Shown: positions 45,401-54,519, counted from the first letter of the stretch. The stretch is 64,000 bases of DNA from Alishewanella agri BL06 (GCF_000272005.1 NZ_AKKU01000011.1:62001-126000); one strand, 5' to 3'. Numbers and translations are program-made. Notes: generated from the letters alone by a model not told the origin.

Positions 45401-46897
45401 TTACAGGTAAGCTTTGTTAAACGACTCGCGTGATTGCTTAAGATATTCACGGGCTTTTTTGGCATGATTTTCCCATGCTTCGCGGTCAGCTTTGTCGGTA
45501 AAGGGGTTTTGTTCTGGTGCCACTGAACGGTCAAATCGCTCGTAATAAGTGAGCATTTGCGAGGTGATCTGGTTAAAACCGTCTTTATAACTCTGCATTG
45601 AATCAAGCAATTCTGAGGTTTTCAGTACAAAGCGGATCAGCTCGGTATTATTGCCATCATTCAGATAAGAACCGGCTTTCAGGCTGATATTGCCTGAAAC
45701 CGCCGCACTCATACTTTGCCGGACTTTTTCATCTTTACTGAGTACCCGGCTGATATTCTCCTTCGAGCTGGCGATATTGGCATGCAGTAAGGTATCCCGC
45801 AGGTGTTTTTCCAAATCACGCCTAAAGCTTTCAATAGTACGCTGAATATTGCTCAGTTCATTGTCCAGTTGACTGACTTGCTGCAGTTCGCGCTCCAGCT
45901 CGGTTAAAAAACGCTCTGCGTCCTGATAAATTTTTAGGCCCTGCTCTTCGGCGAATTTGCGGTCGGCACGGCTTAAACCGGCATTCTGATAATTGGAGCG
46001 ATCAAAGCTGGCAGCCAGAAAAGATTTGAACGGTTCAGCAAAAGCCGAATAAGTGCCGGCACTGACCACATTTAAGCTGGCAGTTACCAGATCACCGAAA
46101 GGTTTAATCATCGAGTTTAAGCGGGCTTGCTGGATTTTTGATGTCACCCTTTTGGTATCACTAATAATGTTGCGAAAGCTGGCATAAGCCATAGGGTTCG
46201 ACATCTTATTGCGTTCAGAGCTGGCCAACACCAGTGAAATGCCGGAATGCAGCGCATTAGCATATTCCAGATATTGACGCTGTACTTCAAGCTGTGCCGC
46301 GTAGTTGCTGCCTAAGCTGCGAAAAGACTCTGCCTGTAATTCGATATTTTGATCGCGACGCAGTTTATCCAGAATGCCGCTAATAATGCGCTGTTCATTT
46401 TTCGTCAGCGCGGTGGCCAGCAAAATACGTTCTATTTGCAGATCGTCCAGCTGCACGAAGCCATGCTGCGCTTCAATATCGAGGCGTAAAAACTTACGCC
46501 CCGGATCGTCAACCGATACCCGGTGCGCTTTGTAGCCACTGCTGCCACTTTGATGTTCAATCACCGCGACCGGCTGCCAGGCACTATCCAGTGTGCTGCG
46601 ATCTGACACCAGCACCTGGATACGGTAACTGGTAAGTTCTGACTCCGGCAACACCCAAAGCTCCAGCAAACCTTGCTCGCCCAAGGCATCACGGCTAAAT
46701 AGTGTATGACTACCACTGGTGCAACGTAAGGCGCCCTGCCCACTGCGTGGTTGCTCGCTGGTAAGCTGGCAATCACCCAGGGTGCGCCACTGGCTAAGGC
46801 CGCTTTGTTCAAAGTCACTGTTAAAAACGGTGCCGGCAGGTCTGGCTAAGACAGGCAGTGCCAGAATGACACCACAGAACAACATAAATCGACGCAT
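45401..46897 (-). CDS. Exported two-domain protein, beta-sandwich plus long helical domain, unrecognised
   Basis: A 498-residue protein from ATG 46897 with a signal peptide (about 1-19). Residues 20-150 look like a jelly-roll carbohydrate-binding fold (FNSDFEQSGLSQWRTLGDCQ and RLDIEAQHGFVQLDDLQIE). From about 160 to the end the chain is almost all helical with heptad patterns. A long hydrophobic stretch lies in the middle (FGDLVTASLNVVSAGTY, then SAFAEPFKSFLAAS). I do not recognise the family. The helical part with a central hydrophobic segment recalls alpha-helical pore-forming proteins in general shape; that is inference. Confidence 0.7.
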   Translation of the reverse strand: MRRFMLFCGVILALPVLARPAGTVFNSDFEQSGLSQWRTLGDCQLTSEQPRSGQGALRCTSGSHTLFSRDALGEQGLLELWVLPESELTSYRIQVLVSDRSTLDSAWQPVAVIEHQSGSSGYKAHRVSVDDPGRKFLRLDIEAQHGFVQLDDLQIERILLATALTKNEQRIISGILDKLRRDQNIELQAESFRSLGSNYAAQLEVQRQYLEYANALHSGISLVLASSERNKMSNPMAYASFRNIISDTKRVTSKIQQARLNSMIKPFGDLVTASLNVVSAGTYSAFAEPFKSFLAASFDRSNYQNAGLSRADRKFAEEQGLKIYQDAERFLTELERELQQVSQLDNELSNIQRTIESFRRDLEKHLRDTLLHANIASSKENISRVLSKDEKVRQSMSAAVSGNISLKAGSYLNDGNNTELIRFVLKTSELLDSMQSYKDGFNQITSQMLTYYERFDRSVAPEQNPFTDKADREAWENHAKKAREYLKQSRESFNKAYL

Positions 46898-47034
46898 CTG
46901 AACCCCGATTAAACTCTTGCCGGTTATGGCAGCACCGCAACAACGCGGTATTGGCGCGAATTTTAGCAATAGCCGGATTGCACAGCAATTGTTCACCAAA
47001 GATAAAGTTTCAACACTGGAGCTGCAAAATTTAC

Positions 47035-47064
47035 TTGACAGCTTGCGACCAATCAGCAAATTAT
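47035..47064 (+). promoter_or_regulatory. Possible promoter for the small ORF at 47117
   Basis: TTGACA (47035-47040) is a perfect -35 box. AATTAT (47059-47064) lies 18 nt downstream and is a poor -10 match. The pair is 53 nt before the small ORF start. The -35 box is strong and the -10 weak, so an activator may be needed if this is used. Confidence 0.4.
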
Positions 47065-47116
47065 AGCGGCAGATGTTTCTCACCCCCAGTGTTCAAATCA
47101 GATAAGGAGGCCGACT

Positions 47117-47191
47117 ATGCAAAAGTGCGCATGCAATCGCCATGGCTATTATGTCGCCCCTTATTACCTGTCTGAGTGGTTTAATAATTAG
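47117..47191 (+). CDS. Candidate 24-residue small protein or leader peptide
   Basis: ATG 47117 is preceded by AAGGAGG at 47104-47110 with 6 nt between, an almost ideal ribosome binding site. The frame encodes MQKCACNRHGYYVAPYYLSE plus WFNN, then TAG. It is rich in Cys and Tyr. A hairpin CTCTGC and GCAGAG (around 47201-47216) follows. It is upstream of and in line with the TonB-dependent receptor. No family is recognised, and chance cannot be excluded for such a short frame. Confidence 0.5.
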   Translation: MQKCACNRHGYYVAPYYLSEWFNN

Positions 47192-47389
47192 CCCCAGCTC
47201 TGCGTCAGGCAGAGACTCCTCACATCAAACTTAGCAGTGACTGCCACACGGTCGCCTGTCGCATTGTTTTGCGCGTCAGGTGCTGCGCGGTAACACCCTA
47301 AGCAATTGGATTTTCTGTTTCGACGCCGCTTCTCTTTTTTAATCAGATTGCCATTACAGGCAACATTTTTATGATCCAGAGGAATGTGT

Positions 47390-49972
47390 ATGAAACGAGA
47401 AATCATCAGTCGTTTAACCAAAATCAGTTTAAGTTGTAGTCTGGCGTTAAGTGGCCTTGCGCTGGCGCAACAGGAGCCTACTGACGACAGCAGTCAGATC
47501 GAAAAAATCGAAGTGACCGGTTCGCGCTTAAAAGGCGTGGATATGGAAGGTGCCAATCCGCTACAAGTCTTTAACCGCGATGAGTTGCTAAGCCGCGGTT
47601 ATGACAGTATCAGCACCTTCTTGCGCGATTTGCCGCAAGCCAGTGCCGGCACCTTTAATGAAATTGGCAGTGTCTCAGGCAATGATGGCACTCCGGCCGG
47701 CTCTGCCGGTGTCAGTTTACGCGGTCTGGGCAGCAGCTCCACTCTGGTGCTGGTTAATGGCCGCCGGGTCGCCGTCGATTCGTTTGCCAATGGCGCCGAT
47801 ACCTTCGTCAATGTGAATGCCATTCCAATGTCAGCCATTGAACGGGTTGAGATCCTGACTGACGGTGCCTCATCGGTTTATGGCTCCGATGCAATTGCCG
47901 GGGTAATTAACTTTATTCTGCGTAAAGACTTTGAAGGTCATGAGTTATCTGCGATGTACGGCGATGATACTTCCAGCCACGATTTTAACCGCAAAAATCT
48001 GACCTATGTTGGTGGCTTTCGTACTGAAAACAGTAATACAACAGTAGTTATTGATTACTTTGACCGCAATGCATTATTTAATAAAGATCGCGATGTCGAA
48101 GTGACTTTTAAATCCAATACCCGGGTAACCATTGATGGCCTTGACTATGCCGAGCCATGGTGTGGTGATGACAAAAGTAACGCTGGCACCCGCTGTGTTT
48201 ATGATTATGTCATTCAACGGGCTATCCAGCCGGAAACCCGTAATTTCGGCACCTCTGTAAATCATTATTATGATTTGGGAGATAACCGCGAATTCTTTGC
48301 TGAAGCCATGTACCAACGCAATACCGGCTTTACCTATGATGCGCCTGCCGGCGTCGATGTTACTGTCGCCGGTAATGCCAGCTTTGTTCCGCAGTGGGCC
48401 AGGACCATTAATGCCCTGGACGGCAACCCGGATAACTCTATCCGCCTAAGAACGCGCTTCCCAGAGCGACGCAGTCAGGAATTCGACAGCCAGGCCTATC
48501 GGGTATTAGCGGGTCTTCGCGGCGAGTTGGCTGACTGGGGTTATGAAACTGCGCTTAGTTATGGCAAATCTGATAGTGAAATTCGCCATGTCAGCGGTTA
48601 CTTCTCTCGCGCGGCAGTACGTCAGGCGTTGGATAATGGCAGCTTTAACCCCTTTAACCTCGGTGCCGATACAGCACAAAGCGTCATTGAAGGAATGCGT
48701 GCTGTGGCACCACGGCGTGGCGAGTCAACGGTAGCGGCGCTGGATTTCAGCCTGAACGGTGAGCTGTTTAGTTTGCCCGCTGGTGCGGTACAATCTGTGC
48801 TCGGTGGCGAATATCGGCGGGAAGAAATCAGCGATCGCCCCGATGCCCTGGCTGTCGCCGATGAAATTTATGCCCTGGGTGCCAGCGATGCAGCTGCCAG
48901 CAGAAATCAGTTTGCCTTGTATTCGGAACTGCACCTGCCGCTACTTGAGCAACTGGATGCCGTCGTTGCCCTGCGTTATGACCGCTACAGCGACTTTGGT
49001 GGTGATGTTAACCCCAAATTGTCGCTACGCTATCGTGCCACAGATAACCTGATTTTCCGCGCCTCAGCCAGTACCGGCTTCCGTGCCCCATCGTTATCGC
49101 AAATTGGTGCCGGTAAATCACTGGGCTTTAACTATATTAGTTGCTTACCAGGTCAACCGTTCCAGAGTTTCTGTGGTAACCAACCCGTTGAGATTGGCTA
49201 TGACGAAGAGCGGGTTGGCAACAAAGCGCTGGATGCCGAGAAGTCACGCGCGCTAAACCTGGGGATGTCGTGGAACCTGACCGATGACCTTCAACTGACT
49301 GCCGATTACTGGCGTTACCGGCATACTGACATTGTTGACTATGACTCAATCACTACTTTACGTGGCTGTTTAAATGGTGATGTCCCAGTCACCAATACTG
49401 AAGCCGCGCTTGGCGACAGCTTCGGCTGTGTGGTGGTGAATAACGAGCTGGTCTTCCTGCGCACCGGTTTCTACAACATCGGCAGTCAGGAGACAGACGG
49501 TATTGACGTTAACCTGAATTACCGCCTGGATACTGACTACGGCAGCTTTAAGTTTTACGCCACTGGTACCAAAACCTTCAGTTATGAGCGGCAGTTAACG
49601 CCTGACTCGCCAAAAGAAGATTTGCTGGGCCGCTTATCCGGTGCTAACGAAATCGCCCGTCCGGATTTAGTCGCAGATCTCGGTACCGATTGGCGCTCAG
49701 GTGACTGGAAAGCCAGCCTGTCGGCACACTATGTCAGCTCGCTGGGCGACGGTGATTTCCGCTTTGGTGGTAACGAAACAGTGAAATCCTGGACCACATT
49801 AAGCGCTAGCCTGGGTTATGACCTTACCGAGAACCAAAGCATTAGCCTGGCGGTGCGTAACCTGACTGACAAAGCGCCACCTTATGCGTCCTCACCCACT
49901 AATGGTTACGCCAGTTCCGTGCATGACTGGATCGGCCGTTTATGGACGCTACGTTATACCGTGAGCTTCTAA
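47390..49972 (+). CDS. TonB-dependent outer-membrane receptor
   Basis: An 860-residue transporter with a signal peptide ending LALAQ, a TonB-box-like IEKIEVTGSRL and a plug (about 45-170: GVSLRGLGSSSTLVLVNGRR and DGASSVYGSDAIAGVINFIL). A 22-strand barrel ends in WTLRYTVSF. I prefer the ATG at 47390 because AGAGG lies 7 nt before it. Family members of this type take up peptides, saccharides or siderophores; the substrate is not evident. Extracellular loops contain Cys pairs. A strong terminator follows. Confidence 0.93.
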   Translation: MKREIISRLTKISLSCSLALSGLALAQQEPTDDSSQIEKIEVTGSRLKGVDMEGANPLQVFNRDELLSRGYDSISTFLRDLPQASAGTFNEIGSVSGNDGTPAGSAGVSLRGLGSSSTLVLVNGRRVAVDSFANGADTFVNVNAIPMSAIERVEILTDGASSVYGSDAIAGVINFILRKDFEGHELSAMYGDDTSSHDFNRKNLTYVGGFRTENSNTTVVIDYFDRNALFNKDRDVEVTFKSNTRVTIDGLDYAEPWCGDDKSNAGTRCVYDYVIQRAIQPETRNFGTSVNHYYDLGDNREFFAEAMYQRNTGFTYDAPAGVDVTVAGNASFVPQWARTINALDGNPDNSIRLRTRFPERRSQEFDSQAYRVLAGLRGELADWGYETALSYGKSDSEIRHVSGYFSRAAVRQALDNGSFNPFNLGADTAQSVIEGMRAVAPRRGESTVAALDFSLNGELFSLPAGAVQSVLGGEYRREEISDRPDALAVADEIYALGASDAAASRNQFALYSELHLPLLEQLDAVVALRYDRYSDFGGDVNPKLSLRYRATDNLIFRASASTGFRAPSLSQIGAGKSLGFNYISCLPGQPFQSFCGNQPVEIGYDEERVGNKALDAEKSRALNLGMSWNLTDDLQLTADYWRYRHTDIVDYDSITTLRGCLNGDVPVTNTEAALGDSFGCVVVNNELVFLRTGFYNIGSQETDGIDVNLNYRLDTDYGSFKFYATGTKTFSYERQLTPDSPKEDLLGRLSGANEIARPDLVADLGTDWRSGDWKASLSAHYVSSLGDGDFRFGGNETVKSWTTLSASLGYDLTENQSISLAVRNLTDKAPPYASSPTNGYASSVHDWIGRLWTLRYTVSF

Positions 49973-49985
49973 CCTTTCCCTGGTA

Positions 49986-50023
49986 GGGGTGCTCGGGGGT
50001 GGTTTTCCCCGGCGCCCTTTTTT
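49986..50023 (+). terminator. Rho-independent terminator of the TonB-dependent receptor gene
   Basis: GGGGTGCTCGGGG and CCCCGGCGCCC form a GC-rich stem with one bulge or mismatch, followed by TTTTTT. It starts 14 nt after the receptor stop and runs to the stop codon of the convergent ygjP gene. Confidence 0.85.
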
Positions 50024-50528
50024 ATTTGCAAACGAGCTGGCTGTCCTGCCAGGTCAGATAGAGTCGTAAATCAAATTCCAGCTGATGATAAGCCGGCTCC
50101 ATATACTGACAAAGCTGATAAAAGGCTTTGTTATGGTCCTTTTCCCGCAAATGCGCCAATTCATGCACCACCACCATTCGCAGCAATGGTAACGGCAGTT
50201 GCTTTAACTGACTGGCAATACGGATTTCGTTCTTACTTTTTAATTTACCACCCTGCACCCGGCTGATTTGGGTGTGGGTGCCTAACGCATTATTAATAAT
50301 ATGAATTTTCGGATCAAACACCGCCTTGCTAATCGGCTCGCTGCTTTTCATATATTGCCGCTTTAATTGTTGGGTGTAATCGTAAAGTGCTTTATCGGTT
50401 TGAATATTATGGCTATTTTGCGGGTAGCGAGCGGCCAGCATTGCCGCCAGTTTGCCTGTCGCCAGCAAGTGTTGCACCTGTTGGCGAATGTTATCCGGAT
50501 AACCTTGCAAGTAAGGCAGTTCAGTCAT
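50022..50528 (-). CDS. ygjP: YgjP-like metal-dependent peptidase
   Basis: A 168-residue protein with the zinc motif HELAHLREKDHNKAFY (HExxH with a downstream His) of the YgjP/WLM-type metalloproteases. It matches E. coli YgjP: TYLQGYPE-like LPYLQGYPDNI, TDKALYDYTQQLKRQYM, LGTHTQISRVQGGKLKSK and EPAYHQLEFDLRLYLTW. Its substrates are unknown. It converges with the receptor gene. Confidence 0.9.
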   Translation of the reverse strand: MTELPYLQGYPDNIRQQVQHLLATGKLAAMLAARYPQNSHNIQTDKALYDYTQQLKRQYMKSSEPISKAVFDPKIHIINNALGTHTQISRVQGGKLKSKNEIRIASQLKQLPLPLLRMVVVHELAHLREKDHNKAFYQLCQYMEPAYHQLEFDLRLYLTWQDSQLVCK

Positions 50529-50665
50529 ATTGGGCTTTTAAAAGATGTTACCGGGTATCAATGCTAATAAATTAATTAAGATTTTACTGTTTAGTGGCTA
50601 AATAAGAAACAAAATCTGTTAAGCTAAAGCCAGAATCTTTTAGCGCGTATTGTAAGGATAAACAG

Positions 50666-52216
50666 TTGTTGCAAAGGATACTGCAGATTACGTTATTGTT
50701 ACTCCTCGCCGGTACCTTTTCTGCGAAGGTATTTGCCGATGCCGGTTGTCAGTTGACCCGAAATCTGGCAACCGGCATTGAGCACTGGCAACTGCAATCA
50801 GGCAAAAATACTCTGGTGCCGCTTTATAAAGGACAAAACGCTTTCTTATTGCAATGTGATTTAGCAAAAGATGGCGTGCTGACTTTTCAAAGACCCGGTT
50901 TAATCAGCCATGAGCTGGACCTTGGCAGTGAAGTCGGTTTGACTATTACCGCAGGACAAATCGCCTATGCTTTGCCACAGGGGCTTTTCAAGGCGACCCT
51001 AAAACTCGAAGCTGAACACGCATACACTCCCCGCTTTAAATGGCAGTATCAGCAAGACTTTCTCACGGCTAGCCAACAGCATAGTCTGATTATGGGCGGC
51101 TTTTATGGCTTAGGCTTTACGTTGATGTTACTGTCTTTTGTAGTCGGCTGGAGAATTAAAGCGCCGGCCTTAAAGTTATATGGTTTTTATATTGCCTGTC
51201 TGACCGCTTTTTTAGTACTGCAGGAAGGCCAGCTGTTCATCTTCTTCAGTGAAGATATCGCCGAGCTGCACAAATTCGCTTATATCTTGAGTATTGGCTT
51301 CACTGTGCTGAGTGCCAGCTGGTTTTTTTCCAATTTTTTATATATCAAACAAGATTTCCCCTACTTAAATTACGCTGTTATTGGCTTTTCGTTGGTGGTG
51401 TGTGGCTGCGCAATTCTGCGGGCACTCTTTGCGGAAAGTCTGCCGCTGTTTTGGCTTGGCGCCATTATGGGCTACGGTACTTTGCTGATTGTAACGATGG
51501 TGTTTATCGTATCCTTGGTGCAAGCTTATCGGGGAACCCGTGAGGCAGGTTTAATTTGTATTGCGTTATCGATAGTGCTGTTCAGTCTGTTGTTTCGTGT
51601 GGTGTTGCTCAACTATAGCCCCTTTATACAGCGCTATGGCTTTGTGCTCGCTCTGGCAATTGAATCTATTATTCTGGCGCTGGCGTTGGCACAACGGGTG
51701 AGTCGGATTACTCAGGAAAAAGACATTGCTGAACAAGCGGCTAATCTGGACCCTTTATGTGGTATTGCCAATAGAAGAGGTTTGAACTCGAAACTGGCAA
51801 CGCTTGCTGCGTCTGACCCGGACGACCAGATGCTGTATGCCGCTTTTTATATAGATGCAGATGATTTCAAATCGATTAATGATAACTACGGCCATAATGT
51901 TGGTGATATGGCTCTACAACAAATTGCGGCCTGTTTGACTAAAAATATGCGACAACATGATGTCTACGGCCGACTGGGCGGTGATGAATTTATCGCAATC
52001 GCCAGTTTTAAACATATTGCCGAGGTTTACAAAAAACATACTGAGCTAAAACAGGCAATGAGCTGTGTTACCTTTAACCTCGGTAATACCGAGCGGACAG
52101 TTTCAGCCAGTGTCGGTTGTGCCATTTTCGAATCGCTGCCAGACGATCTTGATGACATTATCAGCGCCAGTGATCGCTCGATGTACGTAGAGAAAAATAA
52201 TCGGAAGTTGGGATAG
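50666..52216 (+). CDS. Diguanylate cyclase with 7TM (DISM-like) sensor
   Basis: A 516-residue protein with a signal peptide, a periplasmic beta-rich segment of about 110 residues, seven membrane helices (about 140-340) and a C-terminal GGDEF domain. The active site is YGRLGGDEFIAI, with RQHD at the I-site five residues before it. NLDPLCGIANRRGLN marks the domain start. I accept the TTG start at 50666 because AAGGAT lies 7 nt upstream. This is the second cyclase in the window. The arrangement is like 7TMR-DISM receptors. Confidence 0.9.
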   Translation: MLQRILQITLLLLLAGTFSAKVFADAGCQLTRNLATGIEHWQLQSGKNTLVPLYKGQNAFLLQCDLAKDGVLTFQRPGLISHELDLGSEVGLTITAGQIAYALPQGLFKATLKLEAEHAYTPRFKWQYQQDFLTASQQHSLIMGGFYGLGFTLMLLSFVVGWRIKAPALKLYGFYIACLTAFLVLQEGQLFIFFSEDIAELHKFAYILSIGFTVLSASWFFSNFLYIKQDFPYLNYAVIGFSLVVCGCAILRALFAESLPLFWLGAIMGYGTLLIVTMVFIVSLVQAYRGTREAGLICIALSIVLFSLLFRVVLLNYSPFIQRYGFVLALAIESIILALALAQRVSRITQEKDIAEQAANLDPLCGIANRRGLNSKLATLAASDPDDQMLYAAFYIDADDFKSINDNYGHNVGDMALQQIAACLTKNMRQHDVYGRLGGDEFIAIASFKHIAEVYKKHTELKQAMSCVTFNLGNTERTVSASVGCAIFESLPDDLDDIISASDRSMYVEKNNRKLG

Positions 52217-52389
52217 TTTGAAGCAAATCCCCCACCTGCGGAAGAACTCACCACCTCTCCGCTCATGCATGCTTTGCCAGCAGTTGTTGCGCCTGCCGGC
52301 AAATTTTTTTTCGGGTAGCCGCGCAGATAAGACAAGTTATACATAAGAAATTCTTATCCTTTTGTCACAATTAATCTCGTGTTTCCGCC

Positions 52390-52431
52390 ACAGCGCTGTC
52401 ACAACTCGGGCATAAACTGCGCACAGTTTAT
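52390..52431 (+). promoter_or_regulatory. Two palindromes upstream of the exported small protein gene
   Basis: ACAGCGCTGT (52390-52399) is a perfect 10-bp palindrome. ATAAACTG (52412-52419) and CAGTTTAT (52424-52431) form a perfect 8-bp inverted repeat with spacer CGCA. The second lies 21 nt before the ATG at 52453. They could be operators or a 5' UTR hairpin. Two TGTCACAA motifs, at 52363 and 52397, are 34 nt apart. Confidence 0.4.
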
Positions 52432-52452
52432 CTAACTTAACCGGAGATCGTG

Positions 52453-52812
52453 ATGAAATTATTAGTTAATGCTGTGGTGTCGTTAACCGCCCTGTTCAGC
52501 CTGAATGCGCTGGCCAGCAATAACAGCTATGTTTATTCTAATATTGAGTACTGCCAACTACAGAGTCAGGCCGTTGCCAGCAGCCAGTTAGATGCCTATG
52601 CCCGCAAACTGGGCTTTGCGCCAGAGCTGCATGAGTGTCGCACCTTGCTACAGCCACAGCTTATTGAGCAGCGTGAGTTAGAGTTATCCAAGCAGTTACG
52701 TGACCTACAACGCGGCTCGGTGATCCGGATAAACAAAAAAGCAGAGCAGAAACTGGCGGCGTTGCCAGCGGCTGAGCGCGCCGAGGTGTTAAAGCGATTT
52801 GGCTTGAGATAA
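52453..52812 (+). CDS. Exported small protein, unrecognised
   Basis: A 119-residue protein from ATG 52453, with GGAG 6 nt upstream and a signal peptide MKLLVNAVVSLTALFSLNAL ending at A21. Mature residues have two Cys (EYCQLQSQA and ELHECRTLLQ) and a helical, Gln/Leu-rich tail with EQRELELSKQLRDL. I do not recognise the family. No gene follows on this strand before the tRNA-Ser region. Confidence 0.7.
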   Translation: MKLLVNAVVSLTALFSLNALASNNSYVYSNIEYCQLQSQAVASSQLDAYARKLGFAPELHECRTLLQPQLIEQRELELSKQLRDLQRGSVIRINKKAEQKLAALPAAERAEVLKRFGLR

Positions 52813-52862
52813 CAGCACAGCACGATTCGAACCAAGACCTCGCTCACCGCATTAAAACAAAA

Positions 52863-52894
52863 GGCCCACGCTTTTGGCGTGGGCCTTTTGTTTT
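52863..52894 (-). terminator. Terminator downstream of tRNA-Ser (bidirectional)
   Basis: Perfect 9-bp stem GGCCCACGC and GCGTGGGCC with loop TTTTG. It is flanked by AAAACAAAA on one side and TTTTGTTTT on the other, so it can work on both strands. It ends the tRNA-Ser transcript and could also end the rightward gene at 52453. Confidence 0.85.
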
Positions 52895-52898
52895 AATC

Positions 52899-52988
52899 TG
52901 GCGGAGAGAGAGGGATTCGAACCCTCGTTAGGGGTTAACCTAAACACACTTTCCAGGCGTGCGCCTTCAGCCACTCAGCCATCTCTCC
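52899..52988 (-). tRNA. tRNA-Ser(GGA)
   Basis: A 90-nt class II tRNA with encoded CCA. The minus strand begins GGAGAGATGGCTGAGTGGCT, the anticodon loop is CTGGAAA with anticodon GGA, there is a long variable arm, and the T arm contains GGTTCGAATCC. Acceptor ends GGAGAGA and TCTCTCC pair. Confidence 0.96.
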
Positions 52989-53012
52989 GGGGCTTGCACT
53001 GCAAGCGCCGCT

Positions 53013-53041
53013 ATACTAGGGAAAAAGCAGCGGCGGTGCAA
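53013..53041 (-). promoter_or_regulatory. tRNA-Ser promoter
   Basis: On the minus strand TTGCAC (53041-53036) and TAGTAT (53018-53013) are 17 nt apart, followed by the GC-rich stretch AGCGGCGC. This is typical of stringently controlled stable-RNA promoters. It lies 24 nt before the mature tRNA. Confidence 0.7.
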
Positions 53042-53092
53042 GGGTTAAATGCGTTGGCCGCTGTTGTTGCCGCTATTTTAAGCAATCACAAC

Positions 53093-54151
53093 TCAGGCGT
53101 TACCTTTTACCTGCACCTTTTGCTCTTTGGCGAAATTTAACATCCGGTTAAGCGGTAATAAGGCCCGTTCACGCAATGCCGCATCGACAAAGATCTCATG
53201 GCCGCTTGGGCTTAGCAGCGCTTCCTCAATGGCTTTTAAGCCGTTCATGGCCATCCAGGGGCAATGGGCGCAGCTACGACAGGTTGCACCGTTACCACCA
53301 GTGGGGGCTTCGACAAAGCTTTTCTCTGGCATTAACTGCTGCATCTTGTAGAAGATGCCGCGATCGGTGGCGACAATAAAATGCTGGTTCGGCAAAGTTT
53401 GCGCCGCTTTAATCAGTTGGCTGGTGGAGCCAACGGCATCAGCCAGCTCCACTACGCTATCAGGCGACTCCGGATGCACCAGTACGGCGGCTTCCGGGTG
53501 TTGTTTTTTCAGCTCACGCAGGGCATTGGCTTTAAACTCATCGTGCACGATACAGGCGCCGTTCCACAGCAACATATCAGCGCCGGTTTTCTTTTGCACA
53601 TAGGCCCCCAGATGCTTATCCGGGCCCCACAGGATCTTCTTCCCCTGGCTATCCAGATAGTCCACGACATCAAGTGCAATAGATGAGGTGACCACCCAGT
53701 CAGCACGGGCTTTTACTGCTGCAGAGGTATTGGCATAAACCACGACCACACGGTCAGGATGCTGATCACAGAATGCAGAGAACTCTGCGGCGGGGCAACC
53801 CAAATCAAGAGAACAGGTGGCTTCCAGCGTTGGCATAATCACGGTTTTTTCCGGCGTTAAGATTTTCGCCGTTTCGCCCATAAATTTTACGCCGGCTACC
53901 AACAGGGTTTTTGCCGGATGCTGATTGCCAAAACGGGCCATTTCCAGTGAGTCAGACACACAGCCACCGGTTTCTTCAGCCAGGGCCTGGATTTCTGGAT
54001 CGGTGTAGTAGTGAGCGACCAACACGGCATCTTTAGCGGCAAGCAGTGTTTTAATGCGCGCCTTGTAGGCCTGCTTTTGATCGTCAGATAATGGCACAGG
54101 CTTTTTCGGGAAACGGAAGTCCTGCTCAGAAAAATACAACGGCTGCTCCAT
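53093..54151 (-). CDS. nadA: Quinolinate synthase A
   Basis: NadA condenses iminoaspartate with dihydroxyacetone phosphate to quinolinate in NAD synthesis, using a 4Fe-4S cluster. The protein is 352 residues from ATG 54151; a longer frame starts at a TTG with no family match. It has [28 protein letters not shown] and [18 protein letters not shown], the usual Cys positions. [15 protein letters not shown] is also conserved. It stands between the tRNA-Ser gene and the tRNA-Lys array. Confidence 0.96.
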   Translation of the reverse strand: MEQPLYFSEQDFRFPKKPVPLSDDQKQAYKARIKTLLAAKDAVLVAHYYTDPEIQALAEETGGCVSDSLEMARFGNQHPAKTLLVAGVKFMGETAKILTPEKTVIMPTLEATCSLDLGCPAAEFSAFCDQHPDRVVVVYANTSAAVKARADWVVTSSIALDVVDYLDSQGKKILWGPDKHLGAYVQKKTGADMLLWNGACIVHDEFKANALRELKKQHPEAAVLVHPESPDSVVELADAVGSTSQLIKAAQTLPNQHFIVATDRGIFYKMQQLMPEKSFVEAPTGGNGATCRSCAHCPWMAMNGLKAIEEALLSPSGHEIFVDAALRERALLPLNRMLNFAKEQKVQVKGNA

Positions 54152-54225
54152 TAGGCTTACTCTGTAGGCTAACAAGGGCGCGTATTATATAAGGGACAAT
54201 CAGAAAAAGACAGTGTCAGGCTGTT

Positions 54226-54301
54226 TGGTGGGTCATGATGGATTCGAACCATCGACCAACGGATTAAAAGTCCGCTGCTCTACCAGCTGAGCTAATGACC
54301 C
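54226..54301 (-). tRNA. tRNA-Lys(TTT), copy 4 of array (last transcribed)
   Basis: A 76-nt tRNA with encoded CCA. The minus strand begins GGGTCATTAGCTCAGCTGGT and has anticodon TTT in CTTTTAA. T arm GGTTCGAATCC. Identical in sequence to the three copies on its right. A short stem with TTTTTC follows on the minus strand (about 54205-54222) and may end the transcript. Confidence 0.97.
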
Positions 54302-54321
54302 AAACAGGATAACGCGAGAAG

Positions 54322-54397
54322 TGGTGGGTCATGATGGATTCGAACCATCGACCAACGGATTAAAAGTCCGCTGCTCTACCAGCTGAGCTAATGACCC
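54322..54397 (-). tRNA. tRNA-Lys(TTT), copy 3 of array
   Basis: Identical 76-nt copy with CCA. The spacer to copy 4 is 20 nt and contains CAGGATAACGCGAGAAG. Confidence 0.97.
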
Positions 54398-54415
54398 AAA
54401 CAGGATAATGCGAAG

Positions 54416-54491
54416 TGGTGGGTCATGATGGATTCGAACCATCGACCAACGGATTAAAAGTCCGCTGCTCTACCAGCTGAGCTAATGACCC
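54416..54491 (-). tRNA. tRNA-Lys(TTT), copy 2 of array
   Basis: Identical 76-nt copy with CCA. The 18-nt spacer to copy 3 (CAGGATAATGCGAAG) is nearly the same as the next spacer, so unequal crossing-over probably produced these units. Confidence 0.97.
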
Positions 54492-54519
54492 ACTTCGAAT
54501 TTACTTGTTTGCGCGATGT

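Noticed and set aside
52874-53140. 88-codon plus-strand frame with EREGFEPS-like sequence
   Set aside because: It runs through the antisense of tRNA-Ser. This peptide string is a well-known translation artefact of tRNA genes, and no ribosome binding site supports it.
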